Source: Escarpia spicata (lineage: Eukaryota > Annelida > Polychaeta > Sabellida > Siboglinidae). Taken from it: DNA of 64,000 bases. The notes beneath the pieces were generated by a model. The model worked only from the letters and a program-made list of their open reading frames with translations. It had not been told where the DNA came from and searched no databases. The position numbers and the translations under genes are program-made. The DNA is taken from positions 15,858,033-15,922,032 of the forward strand of contig OZ023213.1 of the NCBI GenBank assembly GCA_963995525.1. Direction: 5' to 3'. Of this stretch, positions 32,756 to 42,300 are shown in pieces (positions within the stretch are counted from its first letter, which is position 1; each line of letters starts with the position of its first letter).

Positions 32756-33463
32756 TCACACCGATTCCCACGTCACGACGTCCAACGCTCGTTGTCTCTT
32801 TCTAGACCCACGTCGTCTTCGTTCCGCCTTCCCCGCTGAACTGACCGCCGACTCCTCCGACTCCTCTTCTCTTTTGTACTCCCGATAGCGCGGGTTGCCG
32901 ACGAACTCCATAGGAATGTTCATACCCTTCATGCGCAACCCGAACTCTCGCCATCCTAGGGGCTGTGTCGTCTTCGTTCTCGCTCGCATGAGATCGTTCA
33001 CTAGATCGACCATGTTACTCCCCGCGATCGTTTTACCGTCGTACACGAATTCGCCGCGGTCGTTCCATCGACACAACGGATCGGCTTTCATTTTCGCGAT
33101 AAGCAGACTCGCCTTCCCTTTCAGCGTTTTCGGCATGCTGGCTACGATTTCGCGCTCTACGGCCTCCAACGATGGCGCCACCACCGCCGCGGGCTGTATC
33201 TCGCCACCGTCGGCGTTGACCATCGACACGCGTACCGGTTGCGCCGCTCTAGCCGCCTCTATAGTGTTGTAGCGACTCACCAGTTGATTGTACGACGCCA
33301 CCTTATCGCGTTCGGTTAAATCCGATCGTTCTAGAATGTCCTTCATGTCGCTGTCCAGGCTACTCAGCACACGTGATCGGGGCGTGCTGCTCAACGGCTG
33401 TGGCGGAAGGAGGCGTTCCACCAATCGCGGGTCGACCAACGCCATCTTCTTTGCGTACTGCAT
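32756..33463 (-). CDS. conserved Polinton protein of unknown function, ~236 residues, intact
   Basis: Open from ATG 33463, whose upstream stop belongs to the next gene (33467-33469). The N-terminal half has a helical region, SYNQLVSRYNTIEAARAAQP. The diagnostic C-terminal half has KGKASLLIAKMKADPLCRWN, then RGEFVYDGKTIAGSNMVDLV and NIPMEFVGNPRYREYKREEE, and ends in an Arg/Lys-rich tail. The block with LxxKIxxxP...W..xGExVYxGxxIxGSNxVDLVND recurs in Polintons next to the ATPase module. Its role is not known to me; a virion-internal or scaffold role is only a guess from the position and the basic tail. Confidence 0.7.
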   Translation of the reverse strand: MQYAKKMALVDPRLVERLLPPQPLSSTPRSRVLSSLDSDMKDILERSDLTERDKVASYNQLVSRYNTIEAARAAQPVRVSMVNADGGEIQPAAVVAPSLEAVEREIVASMPKTLKGKASLLIAKMKADPLCRWNDRGEFVYDGKTIAGSNMVDLVNDLMRARTKTTQPLGWREFGLRMKGMNIPMEFVGNPRYREYKREEESEESAVSSAGKAERRRRGSRKRQRALDVVTWESV

Positions 33464-33466
33464 CAA

Positions 33467-33877
33467 TTACCCCCCGATGACCTGTTTGAGTAGTGGCAGG
33501 AGAACGGTGCTCGCTAACGGCGCTAGCAGGGCCGTCAGAAACCCACCCGCCCCCGTTTGCAAGATGGGTCGCTTCCGCTTCACCGGAATTCGTTTGTTGA
33601 CCAGGTCACGCAGGTGATCTCTGTATTTCGTCAACACGCGTTTCTGCTTCGGCGATACCTTCACGTTCCCTCTCAGAATATTGTACGCGCAATCGCACAG
33701 ACTACATATGAGACCGACCTCCGAGTGGGCGAGCACGGCTTTTCGCAGATCGATGTTCCGCTTATGTCTATCCAACAACTGCAGGGCGAAAATGTGTCTC
33801 TTCACGCGTTGCTCCGACACCGTCGGCGCCACCTTTGGTCGTCGCTTCGACGCTACCTCCGCGCGTCGTCCTGTCAT
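33467..33877 (-). CDS. small basic Polinton protein, 136 residues, intact
   Basis: Open from ATG 33877 to TAA 33467-33469. Basic N-terminus; a middle with LICSLCDCAYNILRGNVKVS followed by PKQKRVLTKYRDHLRDLVNK; then RKRPILQTGAGGFLTALLAP and a hydrophobic Leu-rich end. The middle motif (a short helix, NxLxGNVxLxxxQKRxLxxYRxxLRxL) and the Gly-rich hydrophobic terminus recur in small Polinton proteins beside the ATPase. The function is unknown; a role in particle assembly or as a membrane-active peptide is possible. It overlaps no neighbour: 3 bp to the next gene, 38 bp from the ATPase gene. Confidence 0.6.
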   Translation of the reverse strand: MTGRRAEVASKRRPKVAPTVSEQRVKRHIFALQLLDRHKRNIDLRKAVLAHSEVGLICSLCDCAYNILRGNVKVSPKQKRVLTKYRDHLRDLVNKRIPVKRKRPILQTGAGGFLTALLAPLASTVLLPLLKQVIGG

Positions 33878-33915
33878 AACGACTAATTAGCGTACGCGGC
33901 GACGTCCCTCTCTAC

Positions 33916-34551
33916 CTATAGTTGGCCACCCTTCCGTACGTAGACGTACTGAAGGGGGTTGTCTGGAAATATACACGTACGCAGGCGCATGTACTCTTCT
34001 GTTTCCTGTTTCAGATCCACGAAGAGATAGCCGTACGCCGCCGACGTCGCGTCTTTGAAAGCCTCTATCATGTAGTTGACCTTTCCCGGGTACATCTGTT
34101 TCGCTAGGTGACCTACTTGACCGGCGTCTCGGGGGTTCTTGAATAGCGCTAAGTATTGGGCGTTCAGGCTGATTGTACGGTTTTCTTTCCCTTTCGGAAA
34201 CATGTTCTGTCGGAGTTGTACGACCGACGTATTACAATGATGACTTTTTTTAGTAAATAGTGCGGTCACTCCGCTATCGGTCTCCTCCATGAGGTCGTCG
34301 AGTACTAAAAGCGTCCTCTTTTTACCGTCTAAATGTGTCGTAGCCGGCAGGCCGTCTACGAAGTATATTTTCGGAGACATAGACGCGTAGGCGGTCTGCC
34401 ACTGCCCGTAGCACCACAGGATTTTTTCGGGCGGTGGATCGATCATAGCGTGTCGTATCAAACGGTCGACGAACGTCGTCTTCCCGCATCCCGTAGGACC
34501 GGATACTATACACGTAAACGGATGCTTCAACAGTGGTCCGCCCATTTTCAC
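33916..34551 (-). CDS. A32-like genome-packaging ATPase (FtsK/HerA family), intact
   Basis: 211 residues from ATG 34551. The Walker A motif VSGPTGCGKTTFVDRLIRHA is near residue 15, and a Walker B strand TLLVLDDLMEE is near residue 80. A sensor-like SVVQLRQNMFP and a conserved NAQYLALFKNPRDAGQVGHL follow. The C-terminus ends in a short tail with YVYVRKGGQL. These are the features of the Polinton packaging ATPase, which pumps DNA into capsids in related viruses. Length is normal and no lesion is seen. It lies 22 bp upstream (in transcription, downstream) of the NADAR gene. Confidence 0.93.
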   Translation of the reverse strand: MKMGGPLLKHPFTCIVSGPTGCGKTTFVDRLIRHAMIDPPPEKILWCYGQWQTAYASMSPKIYFVDGLPATTHLDGKKRTLLVLDDLMEETDSGVTALFTKKSHHCNTSVVQLRQNMFPKGKENRTISLNAQYLALFKNPRDAGQVGHLAKQMYPGKVNYMIEAFKDATSAAYGYLFVDLKQETEEYMRLRTCIFPDNPLQYVYVRKGGQL

Positions 34552-34573
34552 GACTGATACTGGCTAACGCTTT

Positions 34574-35029
34574 TTACGCGTCTTTATAAGCGTCGCGCAC
34601 CTCCATCAACAGTTTACCGAGCTTATTCTCCCCAGCAACGTCCCCGATCCTGGTACTCCAGAAACCCTCCCTACTCGGTACCCATTCCACCAATTCGGCG
34701 TCCCCGGTGGCCAATAGTTCGGCCTTCAACTTGGCCGACCCGCCAAACTTACTCGTCAACAGCCCCTTCATACACGCGACCCTAACGGCGTTCCATTCGG
34801 TTCCCGTTCTCTTTTTTCGAATTCCGTAACTGAGTCGTTTCGCTAAATAGGGCGATCGCGCTCTTTTGATACACGCGGCGCATTCGATGTCTTCGTTGAA
34901 TATCGCTTTCCTATACTGATAGGCTTGCTCGACGGATCGGAAGCCCCGACCGTACACCGTCATTCGCCACGCGTACATATTCGACAAGAACGAGCGCGAT
35001 CCGCCAAACTTTATAGGATCCGACAACAT
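34574..35029 (-). CDS. NADAR-domain protein (YbiA-like), intact Polinton cargo
   Basis: 151 residues from ATG 35029. The landmarks are FGGSRSFLSNMYAWRM (residues ~8-23), RGFRSVEQAYQYRKAIF (~28-44), a central W with MKGLLTSKFGGSAKLKAELL, LLATGDAELVEW (~108-120), and the closing block GENKLGKLLMEVRDAY (~134-149). That is the order and spacing of the NADAR/YbiA (DUF1768) fold. Family knowledge: NADAR proteins cleave N-glycosidic bonds of ADP-ribose-type metabolites, and some members remove ADP-ribose from guanine bases. The gene is the first on the minus-strand cluster, close to the right inverted repeat, and is as GC-rich as its neighbours. Its intact frame contrasts with the broken replication genes. 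A role in countering host ADP-ribosylation is inference. Confidence 0.88.
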   Translation of the reverse strand: MLSDPIKFGGSRSFLSNMYAWRMTVYGRGFRSVEQAYQYRKAIFNEDIECAACIKRARSPYLAKRLSYGIRKKRTGTEWNAVRVACMKGLLTSKFGGSAKLKAELLATGDAELVEWVPSREGFWSTRIGDVAGENKLGKLLMEVRDAYKDA

Positions 35030-35420
35030 GACTACCGATAACCCGCTACCGGCACCGCTTATATAGAACCACCGCCGCCGCCACCGCTAGATGGAGCCTC
35101 TAAAAAGAGGGCCGACGTACGGATTCGGACCCGGAATCTTGCGATCCCTAGTCGAACGCTCTCCCAGGAGAGCTAATCCGGCGCCGGCGCTTATGAGTGG
35201 TTTTATCGCGGTTATATACGCATTATTGCTTACGCAGCATACCGCTATGCTTACGAGGTTGATCGCTAGGGGACGCTGCTTACGTAACTAGGGACGCTAT
35301 ATAAATACTTACGTAAGCACGCGCTAGGTCCGACGTTGATCGCTAGAGCTAAATTAATCACTGGGATAACCGCTAGGTGGCACCTCAAGGGGAGGGTAAT
35401 CAATCAAAAGTGACAGGTCA
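35030..35420. other. Polinton subterminal region, short direct repeats, no gene
   Basis: Contains a GCC triplet run (35065-35090), several copies of CTTACGTAA or GCTTACG, and repeated CGCTAGG. A frame of 66 codons on the plus strand has no recognisable features. A promoter for the minus-strand cluster should lie here. Confidence 0.5.
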
Positions 35421-35595
35421 TCAATCACGTTTTTTATAAGTAGGTTCCCGAAAACGTTTAGTGTCACAAAAACCCTTTGATCTTTTTTTATAAGTAGGTT
35501 CCCGAAAAAGATAAGGACGTTTTTTATGCATAGAGTTAGGCCTAAAGTAGGTCAAAAAGGGGCGGGGCGAGTCTCCACCTCGTTCATATACTACT
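35421..35595 (-). repeat. Polinton right terminal inverted repeat
   Basis: Inverse of 23535-23708 with few mismatches; carries the same internal direct repeat of CGGGAACCTACTTATAAAAA in inverted orientation. Ends ...ATACTACT, then CACCTC. Confidence 0.95.
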
Positions 35596-35601
35596 CACCT
35601 C
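35596..35601 (+). repeat. Polinton target-site duplication, right copy (CACCTC)
   Basis: Second copy of CACCTC, inside the Gypsy pol coding sequence. The frame of pol would read straight through a single copy. Confidence 0.95.
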
Positions 35602-37425
35602 AGCCGGTACAGGGATGGACGATGGCTCAGTAGGCAAAGGTAGTCTGCTTAGACCGTCTGCATTGCCGTTCTGAACCCCAGGTTTGTAGCGTAGTGTGTA
35701 CTGATAGTTCGACAGCGTCAACGCCCAGCGTTGTATGCGCGCGCTGGAGAGTGGAGAAATCAGCTTATGTTCCCCCAGCAAACCTAGTAGTGGCCTGTGA
35801 TCTGTTTGTATCTCAAAGTTCCGGCCGTAGACGTAGCGGTGGAACTTGGTTACGCCAAACACGACGGCTAGGCCCTCATGTTCAACTTGCGCGTAATTCT
35901 TCTCTGCCCTGACGAGCGAACGTGACGCGAATGCCACAGGCCTGTCTGTGCCGTTTGCCATGCGATGAGAGAGCACGGCGCCGATGCCGTATGGAGACGC
36001 GTCGCAACTCAACAGCAGTGGAAGACTCGGGTCGTAATGAACCAGAACTTGCGACGATTGCAACAACGCTTTTGACTGTTCAAACGCACGTTTTTGAGAC
36101 GACCCCCAATGCCAGGAAGTGCCTATCTGCAACAGCTGATGTGGCGGCGCTAGCACAGCGCTCAGGTTTTTCAGAAACTTGTGATAATACTTCACCATGC
36201 CCAAGAAGCTTCGCAATTCTGACACTGATGTCGGAGCAGGTGCCTGCTGCACTGCTTGTAGTTTCTCTGTAGTAGGAAGGATGCCCTCGGCGTCTAGACG
36301 ATGCCCCAGGTACACACACGAGGCCTGCATGAACGCGCATTTCTCTAGCCGTAGCCGTAGCCGCAAACGTGCTGTTTGTAGTCGGCTCAGCACAATGACT
36401 AGATTCGTCTTAGCCTCCTCGTACGTGTGACCAGACACCAATATGTCGTCAAGGTACACTGCTACCATCGGTATATTCTGCACTAGTTGCTCCATCTCCC
36501 GCTGAAAGATGCCGGGAGCGGATGCTACGCCATAGCATAGACGTGTATATGCGAATAGTCCCTTCAGCGTAGTGATAGTAGTGAGCTTCTGTGAGTCGGC
36601 ACTGAGGACGACCTGTTGATAGGCGTTGCTCAAGTCTAGCTTAGAATAAGCCACGCCCCCTGACAGTTTAGCGTACAAGTCCTCAATGTTAGGGATCGGG
36701 AATTTGTCAATCTTAGCAGCTTTATTGACAGTGAGCTTATAGTCCCCGCAAATGCGTACCTCGCCATTAGCTTTTAGAACGGGTACGATTGGTGCCGCCC
36801 ATTCAGAGTGCTCAACTGGTACCAGCACCCCCTCTGCCTGTAATCTATCGAGTTCGCTATCGACTTTGCCCCTCAATGCCAGTGGAACAGTGCGTGGTTT
36901 GAAGCAGCATGGCACAGCTTCGCTATCTATGTACAGCTTTGCCTCAACCCTCTTTAGTTTGCCCAGACCTTCACTAAAGAGTTCTGGAAACATGCGCGCG
37001 AAATCAACATTTTCCTCTACCCGATGAACTGTAGACCAGTCCAACTTGAGATGCTCCAACCATTCTCTGCCGAGCAAGTTGGGAACATCGCCGTCGACCA
37101 CCAGGCAAGACAACCGGTGTGTCTCGTCTCGGTGACGCACGTCGACCGTCACGCGTCCTGCCGGCTGAATGAGCTGACCGGCGTAGGTGCGTAGCGTAGG
37201 TAGATTGTCGGTGCCTAGCGGTAGCGACTGCGTGCCGCGACGTAGGCTTTCGAGTTGTCGCAGACTGATGATGCTCGTAGCTGCGCCAGTGTCGATTTCC
37301 ATCTGGGCTACAACATCATTTAGCATGGCAGCATACATGTATGGTTTTACAGTAGCATTCTTTGTTTGCAAAGTGTTCAAATCGAGAATGTCGTCGCGGT
37401 CGCACGATACATGCTGTATCGCCAT
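35596..37425 (-). CDS. pol: Gypsy pol: protease, reverse transcriptase, RNase H (cut by the Polinton)
   Basis: A long open frame on the minus strand. A retropepsin motif VAQMEIDTGAATSIISL is at about 37310. The RT domain starts with VLKANGEVRICGDYKLTVNK and KLDLSNAYQQVVL, and has LCYGVASAPGIFQREME and the catalytic MVAVYLDDILVSGHT (about 36445). FLGMVKYYHKFL follows, then RNase H with LSCDASPYGIGAVLSH and an IQTDHRPLLGLL segment. The frame ends in the Polinton inverted repeat three codons after the insertion point; the rest of pol (integrase) is at 22433-23534. No lesion is visible within this part. The start shown is the first Met; translation more likely enters by frameshift from gag. Confidence 0.95.
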
Positions 37426-37605
37426 TGACAGTTCAGGTTCGATCGCAGTGACGTGTTGAACTTGCGACTTCGCCCCACAGCCATTGCAGAGACTATGGTG
37501 TGAACTTGCTCGCCAGTTGTCAGCTGCGTTTGGTTTCGCCTGCTGGTGTGATCGACTCCGCCAGGTGGAAGCACCTCGCGATTGCGTAGCCGATTTTGTG
37601 ACTGA

Positions 37606-38196
37606 CTACTTGTTGACAATCGAGCGATCGGTGACATTGCCAGCGCTATTGCCTGTCATCGATGCGTGGTTGTTAGCCATAGCCTGGCCCTGAGCATTCG
37701 TAGCTTCTAGCGTACGCCCAAATTTCAACAGTTCAGACAATGTGGTGTGTGCGTCACTCAGTCCCTTATCGCGGACTTTGCCGAGTTGACAGCGTTGAAT
37801 AATTTGTGAGCGAACTTCCCTGTCTAGGTCGTTGAAGTTACAGTTTTTAGCGAGTTGCCTTAGTCGTGCGTGGAACTTATCCAGACTCTCGCTGCCTAGT
37901 TGCGCCGCCTGGCGGAACACATAAACCTCGTACTCGATATTTCTTTGCGGAGCGAAATAGGCCGTAAGTATGTATTTAGTGTTCTCCAGAGACGTGTCAT
38001 CCACAATGCCTAGTGATTCTGCCAGTTCAGACACTTCCTCACCCACGTAGTGTAAGAGGATAGCCTTCATTCGTCGCTCGTCAGTTATGTCCTTCGCGAC
38101 TGTATAGTTCGTGAAGCGTTTCAGCCAACGCTCCCATCTCGACGCTGCAGAGTCTGCTGGTTCCGCTGCAAACGCTGGTAGACCTTCTTGATCCAT
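37606..38196 (-). CDS. gag: Gypsy gag
   Basis: About 197 residues from ATG 38196 (MDQEGLPAFAAEP), the first Met after the primer-binding region; the open frame extends upstream to the LTR edge. The retrotransposon Gag core is recognisable as RWERWLKRFTNYTVAKDITD, then AILLHYVGEEVSELAESLGI, YFAPQRNIEYEVYVFRQAAQ and a LxQLAKNCNF-type stretch, with DREVRSQIIQRCQLGKVRDK. It forms the particle shell. A cysteine pair (CNGCG) lies beyond the stop in the adjoining pol frame, consistent with a zinc knuckle reached by frameshifting. Confidence 0.85.
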   Translation of the reverse strand: MDQEGLPAFAAEPADSAASRWERWLKRFTNYTVAKDITDERRMKAILLHYVGEEVSELAESLGIVDDTSLENTKYILTAYFAPQRNIEYEVYVFRQAAQLGSESLDKFHARLRQLAKNCNFNDLDREVRSQIIQRCQLGKVRDKGLSDAHTTLSELLKFGRTLEATNAQGQAMANNHASMTGNSAGNVTDRSIVNK

Positions 38197-38215
38197 CGTA
38201 GCCGTGGATGCGTAG

Positions 38216-38236
38216 TTCGAATTTCTCGTCGCCAAT
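38216..38236 (-). promoter_or_regulatory. primer-binding site region of the Gypsy element
   Basis: On the minus strand TTGGCGACGAGAAATTCG directly follows the 5' LTR end ...TTTCA. A TGGCGACGAG start is common at this position in Metaviridae. The priming tRNA was not identified. Confidence 0.5.
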
Positions 38237-38404
38237 TGAAATGTATCGTGGTACTGAGTATTGTGGTAGACTAGGCTAGAATTGAAAACACGATGTTGAT
38301 CGGTTCCATTTTATTTCAACCACAAACCCAACGGGGTTTTCACTTCCGTTCGCACGGGCAAGCTAAACTGCATAGCGTTCAATTACAGTATCAGCGATAC
38401 ACCA
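38237..38404 (-). repeat. 5' LTR of the Gypsy element
   Basis: Partner of 21951-22118; two substitutions in 168 bp. It lies immediately upstream of gag. Confidence 0.92.
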
Positions 38405-39333
38405 GAAAACTGGAAAACTTGTTGGCTAAAATGCTTCCGTAGTGTTCTAGAACGGTCATCTATCCCATAATGTATGTGACATTTCAGCAGGAAGTCAGGC
38501 CCGACCTCTTATAGGGGACCCCCTCTCATAGAGGGAGGGAGGGTGAGTTTGTTTGTGTTTGTAGAATCCCGTGAATTCACGTACGGAAAAACGTGAATTG
38601 AACTAGTTGAAACTCGTGAATTCACCTTCAGAACAAACATGTGAAATCACGTGTCGTTGTTAGCTGATCAACATGTGTCGAAAGACAAAAATCAGGAACT
38701 ACAAATCCTGCATCAACTGAGTAGTTTCTGTATGTCTGCCGTAAGTGCGACAGAGACTGGTGTGTCGGAGTGGGGCAATACCCAATGACTACGATTATCG
38801 GCAGGTGTGTCCCGGATTCTCGTTTTGATGTTCGCTCTCTTTCTGTCGCCCTTACAGGTGTCTTCATAAATACATAAATGAGAAATAAGTTTGTAGCTGA
38901 GATACAGATGGCGTCTCAGTGTTTCAGCGACAAGTGTCGCCATTTGCGTACCGTCCAACTGAAGGAAGGAAGGAAGGAAGACGGAGGGGACAACAACTTT
39001 ACAGAATGAGGCTGTTTTAATGATGATGATGATAATAATCATAATAGTATCACCAACGACAATATAATACTAATAGTAATCAGGTAGACAAATTGAATGG
39101 GAAACACTCGACTTAAAAGTGCGTGACTTGCCAACAAATTCGATTTGCTAGCAAGGCCACACAACAAGCCTAATTCGTTGGGCCGCAGTGAATTTATATT
39201 CCGTGGCCATATCCGCGTTCAGACACCTAATTCGACTAGTGCAATAGCTGGAAATGCGTTACGAAAAGTAGACATGTCTGCATACAGATTAGGTGTCTGA
39301 TTCGTGTTTTATGCGCAAGCGACGTAAAGCAAG
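38405..39333. other. intergenic DNA and promoter side of GPN3
   Basis: No gene. Contains a GGAA tetranucleotide run (38963-38981), an ATG/ATA triplet run (39019-39055) and, in the last 200 bp, moderately GC-rich DNA that should hold the GPN3 promoter. No TATA box is evident. Confidence 0.4.
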
Positions 39334-42300
39334 ATGCCAAGATACGCCCAACTTGTGATGGGTCCCGCGGGTAGCGGGAAGGTAAACATATTTAATAGCA
39401 ATGTTCCGCGTGCTTGAGCGATAATATAATGTTTTCATGATGTTGACACGGCTGTCCGAATTTCAGGTTCTGCAAGTACATCCGCTGTACTTCAATAATT
39501 AGCACTTCTACGTGGTTAATCAGCATAGTCCATAGGTCTGGGATTTTATGCCGATGTGTGTGTATATATACAATTGTGCTGTGCCAGATGTGAAGCCTGG
39601 AACTTGTGTAGAAATTGATTTCGCTGTTATAACTTGAGTTTTGCCTAACTTTGAATTTGATACATCAGAGCGTTAGTTCCATCCGAGGCATATTTATATT
39701 ACAAAAATATTGTGCCTTAGCGAACTTTTGAAGCCCAAATAATGACCCGGTTTGCATTAGTCTGCACCGCTGCGGTTGTGCGTTCCCTGTATATTCTTAA
39801 ACTATGTCTTCTTAAAATATGCCTGGAATAATGTTGAATTATGGAACTAACGCACTTAGGTATCAAAATTAGGCAAAACTCAAGTTATAAAGGCAAACAC
39901 GAGGTGGGTCCGGATTCTACACAAGTGCCTGAAGGTGCGAGAACAAGTATACAAAGTGCGAGTAAAGTATGAACGAGGTGCGAGTAAAAACACAGATCAT
40001 GGTAGCTTCGATTACCCAGGCGCCGTGAGGTGGCAGCACTTTTTTGCCCCTCACTACAGTCTGGAATATTAAGATTCGGGTAGAGACAATGATGATGATT
40101 GGCTCTCAGGCCAACTTTGAAATAACAAATTAAATAAGGATACACTTTTATCAGATAATACTATATTATAACAGCTATTCTACATTAAAATTATATTGAA
40201 ACAGTCACACACAAAATAAACCGATATTAAACCAAAACATGTCACACAAAAAGTAAACCAAAATGAAACTTTTTTGTAGTTTAGTGCCTTTTAATCACAG
40301 GCATATTCACTAGGTGGCAGCTCTCGTGGCTGTCAACAATTACGTATTGACTTTCATTGCTCATGCTCAGGCAGAAACAAAAGATATAAATACCAAACAA
40401 GGACACGTTTAACTAAACAAAGTGCAATCAATGTCGCGCGCAACAGTCGGACTGCTAACTAATGTACAAGTGTAGTCGCCAAAGTACAACCAAAACATGC
40501 TAGTCTTGGTGGCTAAGTTGGTCATGTGTCGAGCAACTATTTTTAGGGTCCTCGGTTCGAATCCCATAGAGTATTCAAAACTATTGTTTGTGTTCATTTA
40601 GTTTAAGATTCATTTTATTTTGTATAAAACTATTTTGGGAACTATTTTGTAATTTCATTTTTTTTTGTTGAAAACACATAATATATAAACATTCTGGAGG
40701 ATAGACATGCTAAGTGAGTACATTCCTGGCGAAGTCACGCAACTAGGCGAGAGTCGGTTAATCGAGACTAAGATCACGGCTTAGAAGTGTGAAACAACCG
40801 CTCCCCTAAAGGCCTGTATGGTTGGAGCTACCAACACATTCCCGGGGAGGGCATTCCACCAGAAGACAGTGCGTGGGAAGAAAGAATTGCTGTAGACCTA
40901 AATGCGAACGGGGATAATCTGATATTTATTTGGATGATAGTATCTTGTACTGGTGGGGAGTATTAGGGCAAGGTAGTGGCTACCATTGATGGCAATCTGT
41001 TGGTTTTAGATGAGTATTGGTCTAGCTTGGATTGCTAATTCAGGTAACGTATTCTAAGGCTCAGCCATGGATGTGTGAAGTGAGAATTCATCCATAGAAT
41101 TATACTGTATTTAGAATGTACACAAGTAAACGTACACATGAAGACGATACAGTGTCAATTTTTGGTCAACGACTACTGACTAATCACTAAAATGATGATG
41201 CTGTGATTGCTGTCAAATGTTGTATATCTCTATTATTGATATATAGTCTACACAAATTAAAATTTTACACACAAACTTAAGTCAACATCTGATGTGAACC
41301 AAGTGTTCCCCAACATGGTATTGAGCTGTTAGATATGTGAAGATTAATACGTCATTCTTGTCATTCTTCTTTCAGTCAACCTACTGTAGTACCATCGTGA
41401 ACCACTGTGTGGCACTGCGAAGGACAGTCCATGTTGTCAATCTTGACCCAGCGGCTGAAAACTTTAACTATCCAGTCATGGCAGGTAAGTGATACAAATG
41501 TTCTTTAAAAATAAATTATGTAATATAATATGCATGCTTAATTAAAAGTGCCTCAATTCATTTTTTGGCAAGTTGTCAAACATATCTAGTATCCACAATG
41601 GCATGCTAGTTCAGTTGTGCTACTTGTGTACGTTGTTCAGGTAAAATCATCAAACTAACTATTAAATAAAACATTATCTTATCTTAAATCTTCTTCATGC
41701 CCAGGAATCAGTTCAAATGATTTTTTAAATTAGAATCTTCACATGATTTTCAAAATTTGAATCTTCACATGATTTTCAAAATTGGAATCTTCACATGAAT
41801 GCATAATATGATTATGTTCACGTTTCTGGGTTGATGTTGTCAACATTCCTTGCTCTCTCAAAAATATGTGACTGTCAAATTCAGTGTGTTTAAGGTTAAA
41901 TGTTGTCTCAGCAATTAGTTTAAGTAAGTTACCAGATGTAATGACCAGCACCAATGTGTTTGTCCATTTTTAAAATGTATGTTTTATTCATGTAAACAGC
42001 TCACACTTTACTTATATGTAGACATTACAGAAATGGATTCATTATGGGCTGAACCAGTTGAGGAACTAGCTTTAAATGTATCAAAACAGTAGATACAAGA
42101 CCTGTGGTTGATTCCATTTAAGCGATTCCAATCCTAACATTTTATTATGGTTCTAATTCCAGCACCCAATGCGATTCCAGTTCTGATTCCAACACAGTTT
42201 TTGTAACCGACTCCATTTCAGTTATATTTGTTATAATGTGTTATTTTCTTTCCGTAATTCTGTTCCCTGTTGCGTTTTTCCCAGCAAAAACTTACTTTTG

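Larger units (their letters stand above)
23535..35595. mobile_element. Polinton/Maverick, 12,061 bp, complete ends
   Basis: The element starts AGTAGTATATGAACG and ends with its inverse complement ...ACTACT, with terminal inverted repeats of about 174 bp, the AG...CT termini of Polintons, and a perfect 6-bp target duplication. Gene order: polB (+); then on the minus strand protease, major capsid, basic core protein, penton-like, membrane protein, integrase, two small structural-type proteins, ATPase and NADAR protein. Coding DNA is much more GC-rich than the host. PolB, protease, capsid, penton and integrase carry frameshifts or stops, while five genes are open. A 1.63-kb foreign segment (29464-31093) lies between penton and membrane-protein genes. 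It is a recognisable virus-like transposon but is not autonomous in its present state. Confidence 0.97.
21951..38404 (-). mobile_element. Gypsy (Ty3-like) LTR retrotransposon, split by a Polinton
   Basis: Two 168-bp direct repeats with TG...CA ends (21951-22118 and 38237-38404) differ at only two positions. Between them, on the minus strand, run gag, protease, reverse transcriptase, RNase H and integrase in the standard Metaviridae order. A primer-binding-like TTGGCGACGAG follows the 5' LTR and a purine-rich tract precedes the 3' LTR. There is no env gene. Without the inserted 12,061-bp Polinton and one 6-bp duplication, the element is about 4.4 kb, typical for a compact Gypsy. The near-identical LTRs indicate a recent insertion, and the Polinton must be younger. 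Clean 5-bp flanking duplications are not seen: AAACT ends the left flank and appears one base off on the right. Confidence 0.93.

Noticed and set aside
23847..35291. Many Arg-rich frames of 60-180 codons opposite the Polinton genes
   Set aside because: GC-rich coding DNA leaves stop-poor shadow frames. None has a recognisable block, and real genes occupy the other strand.
21951..38404. Endogenous retrovirus with env
   Set aside because: Between integrase and the 3' LTR only about 300 bp remain and no envelope-like frame is present. The domain order and sequence are of a Gypsy-type retrotransposon.
40500..40572. Functional tRNA gene
   Set aside because: A and B boxes are good, but the acceptor stem does not pair and no clear anticodon arm can be drawn, so it is listed as a tRNA-like repeat.
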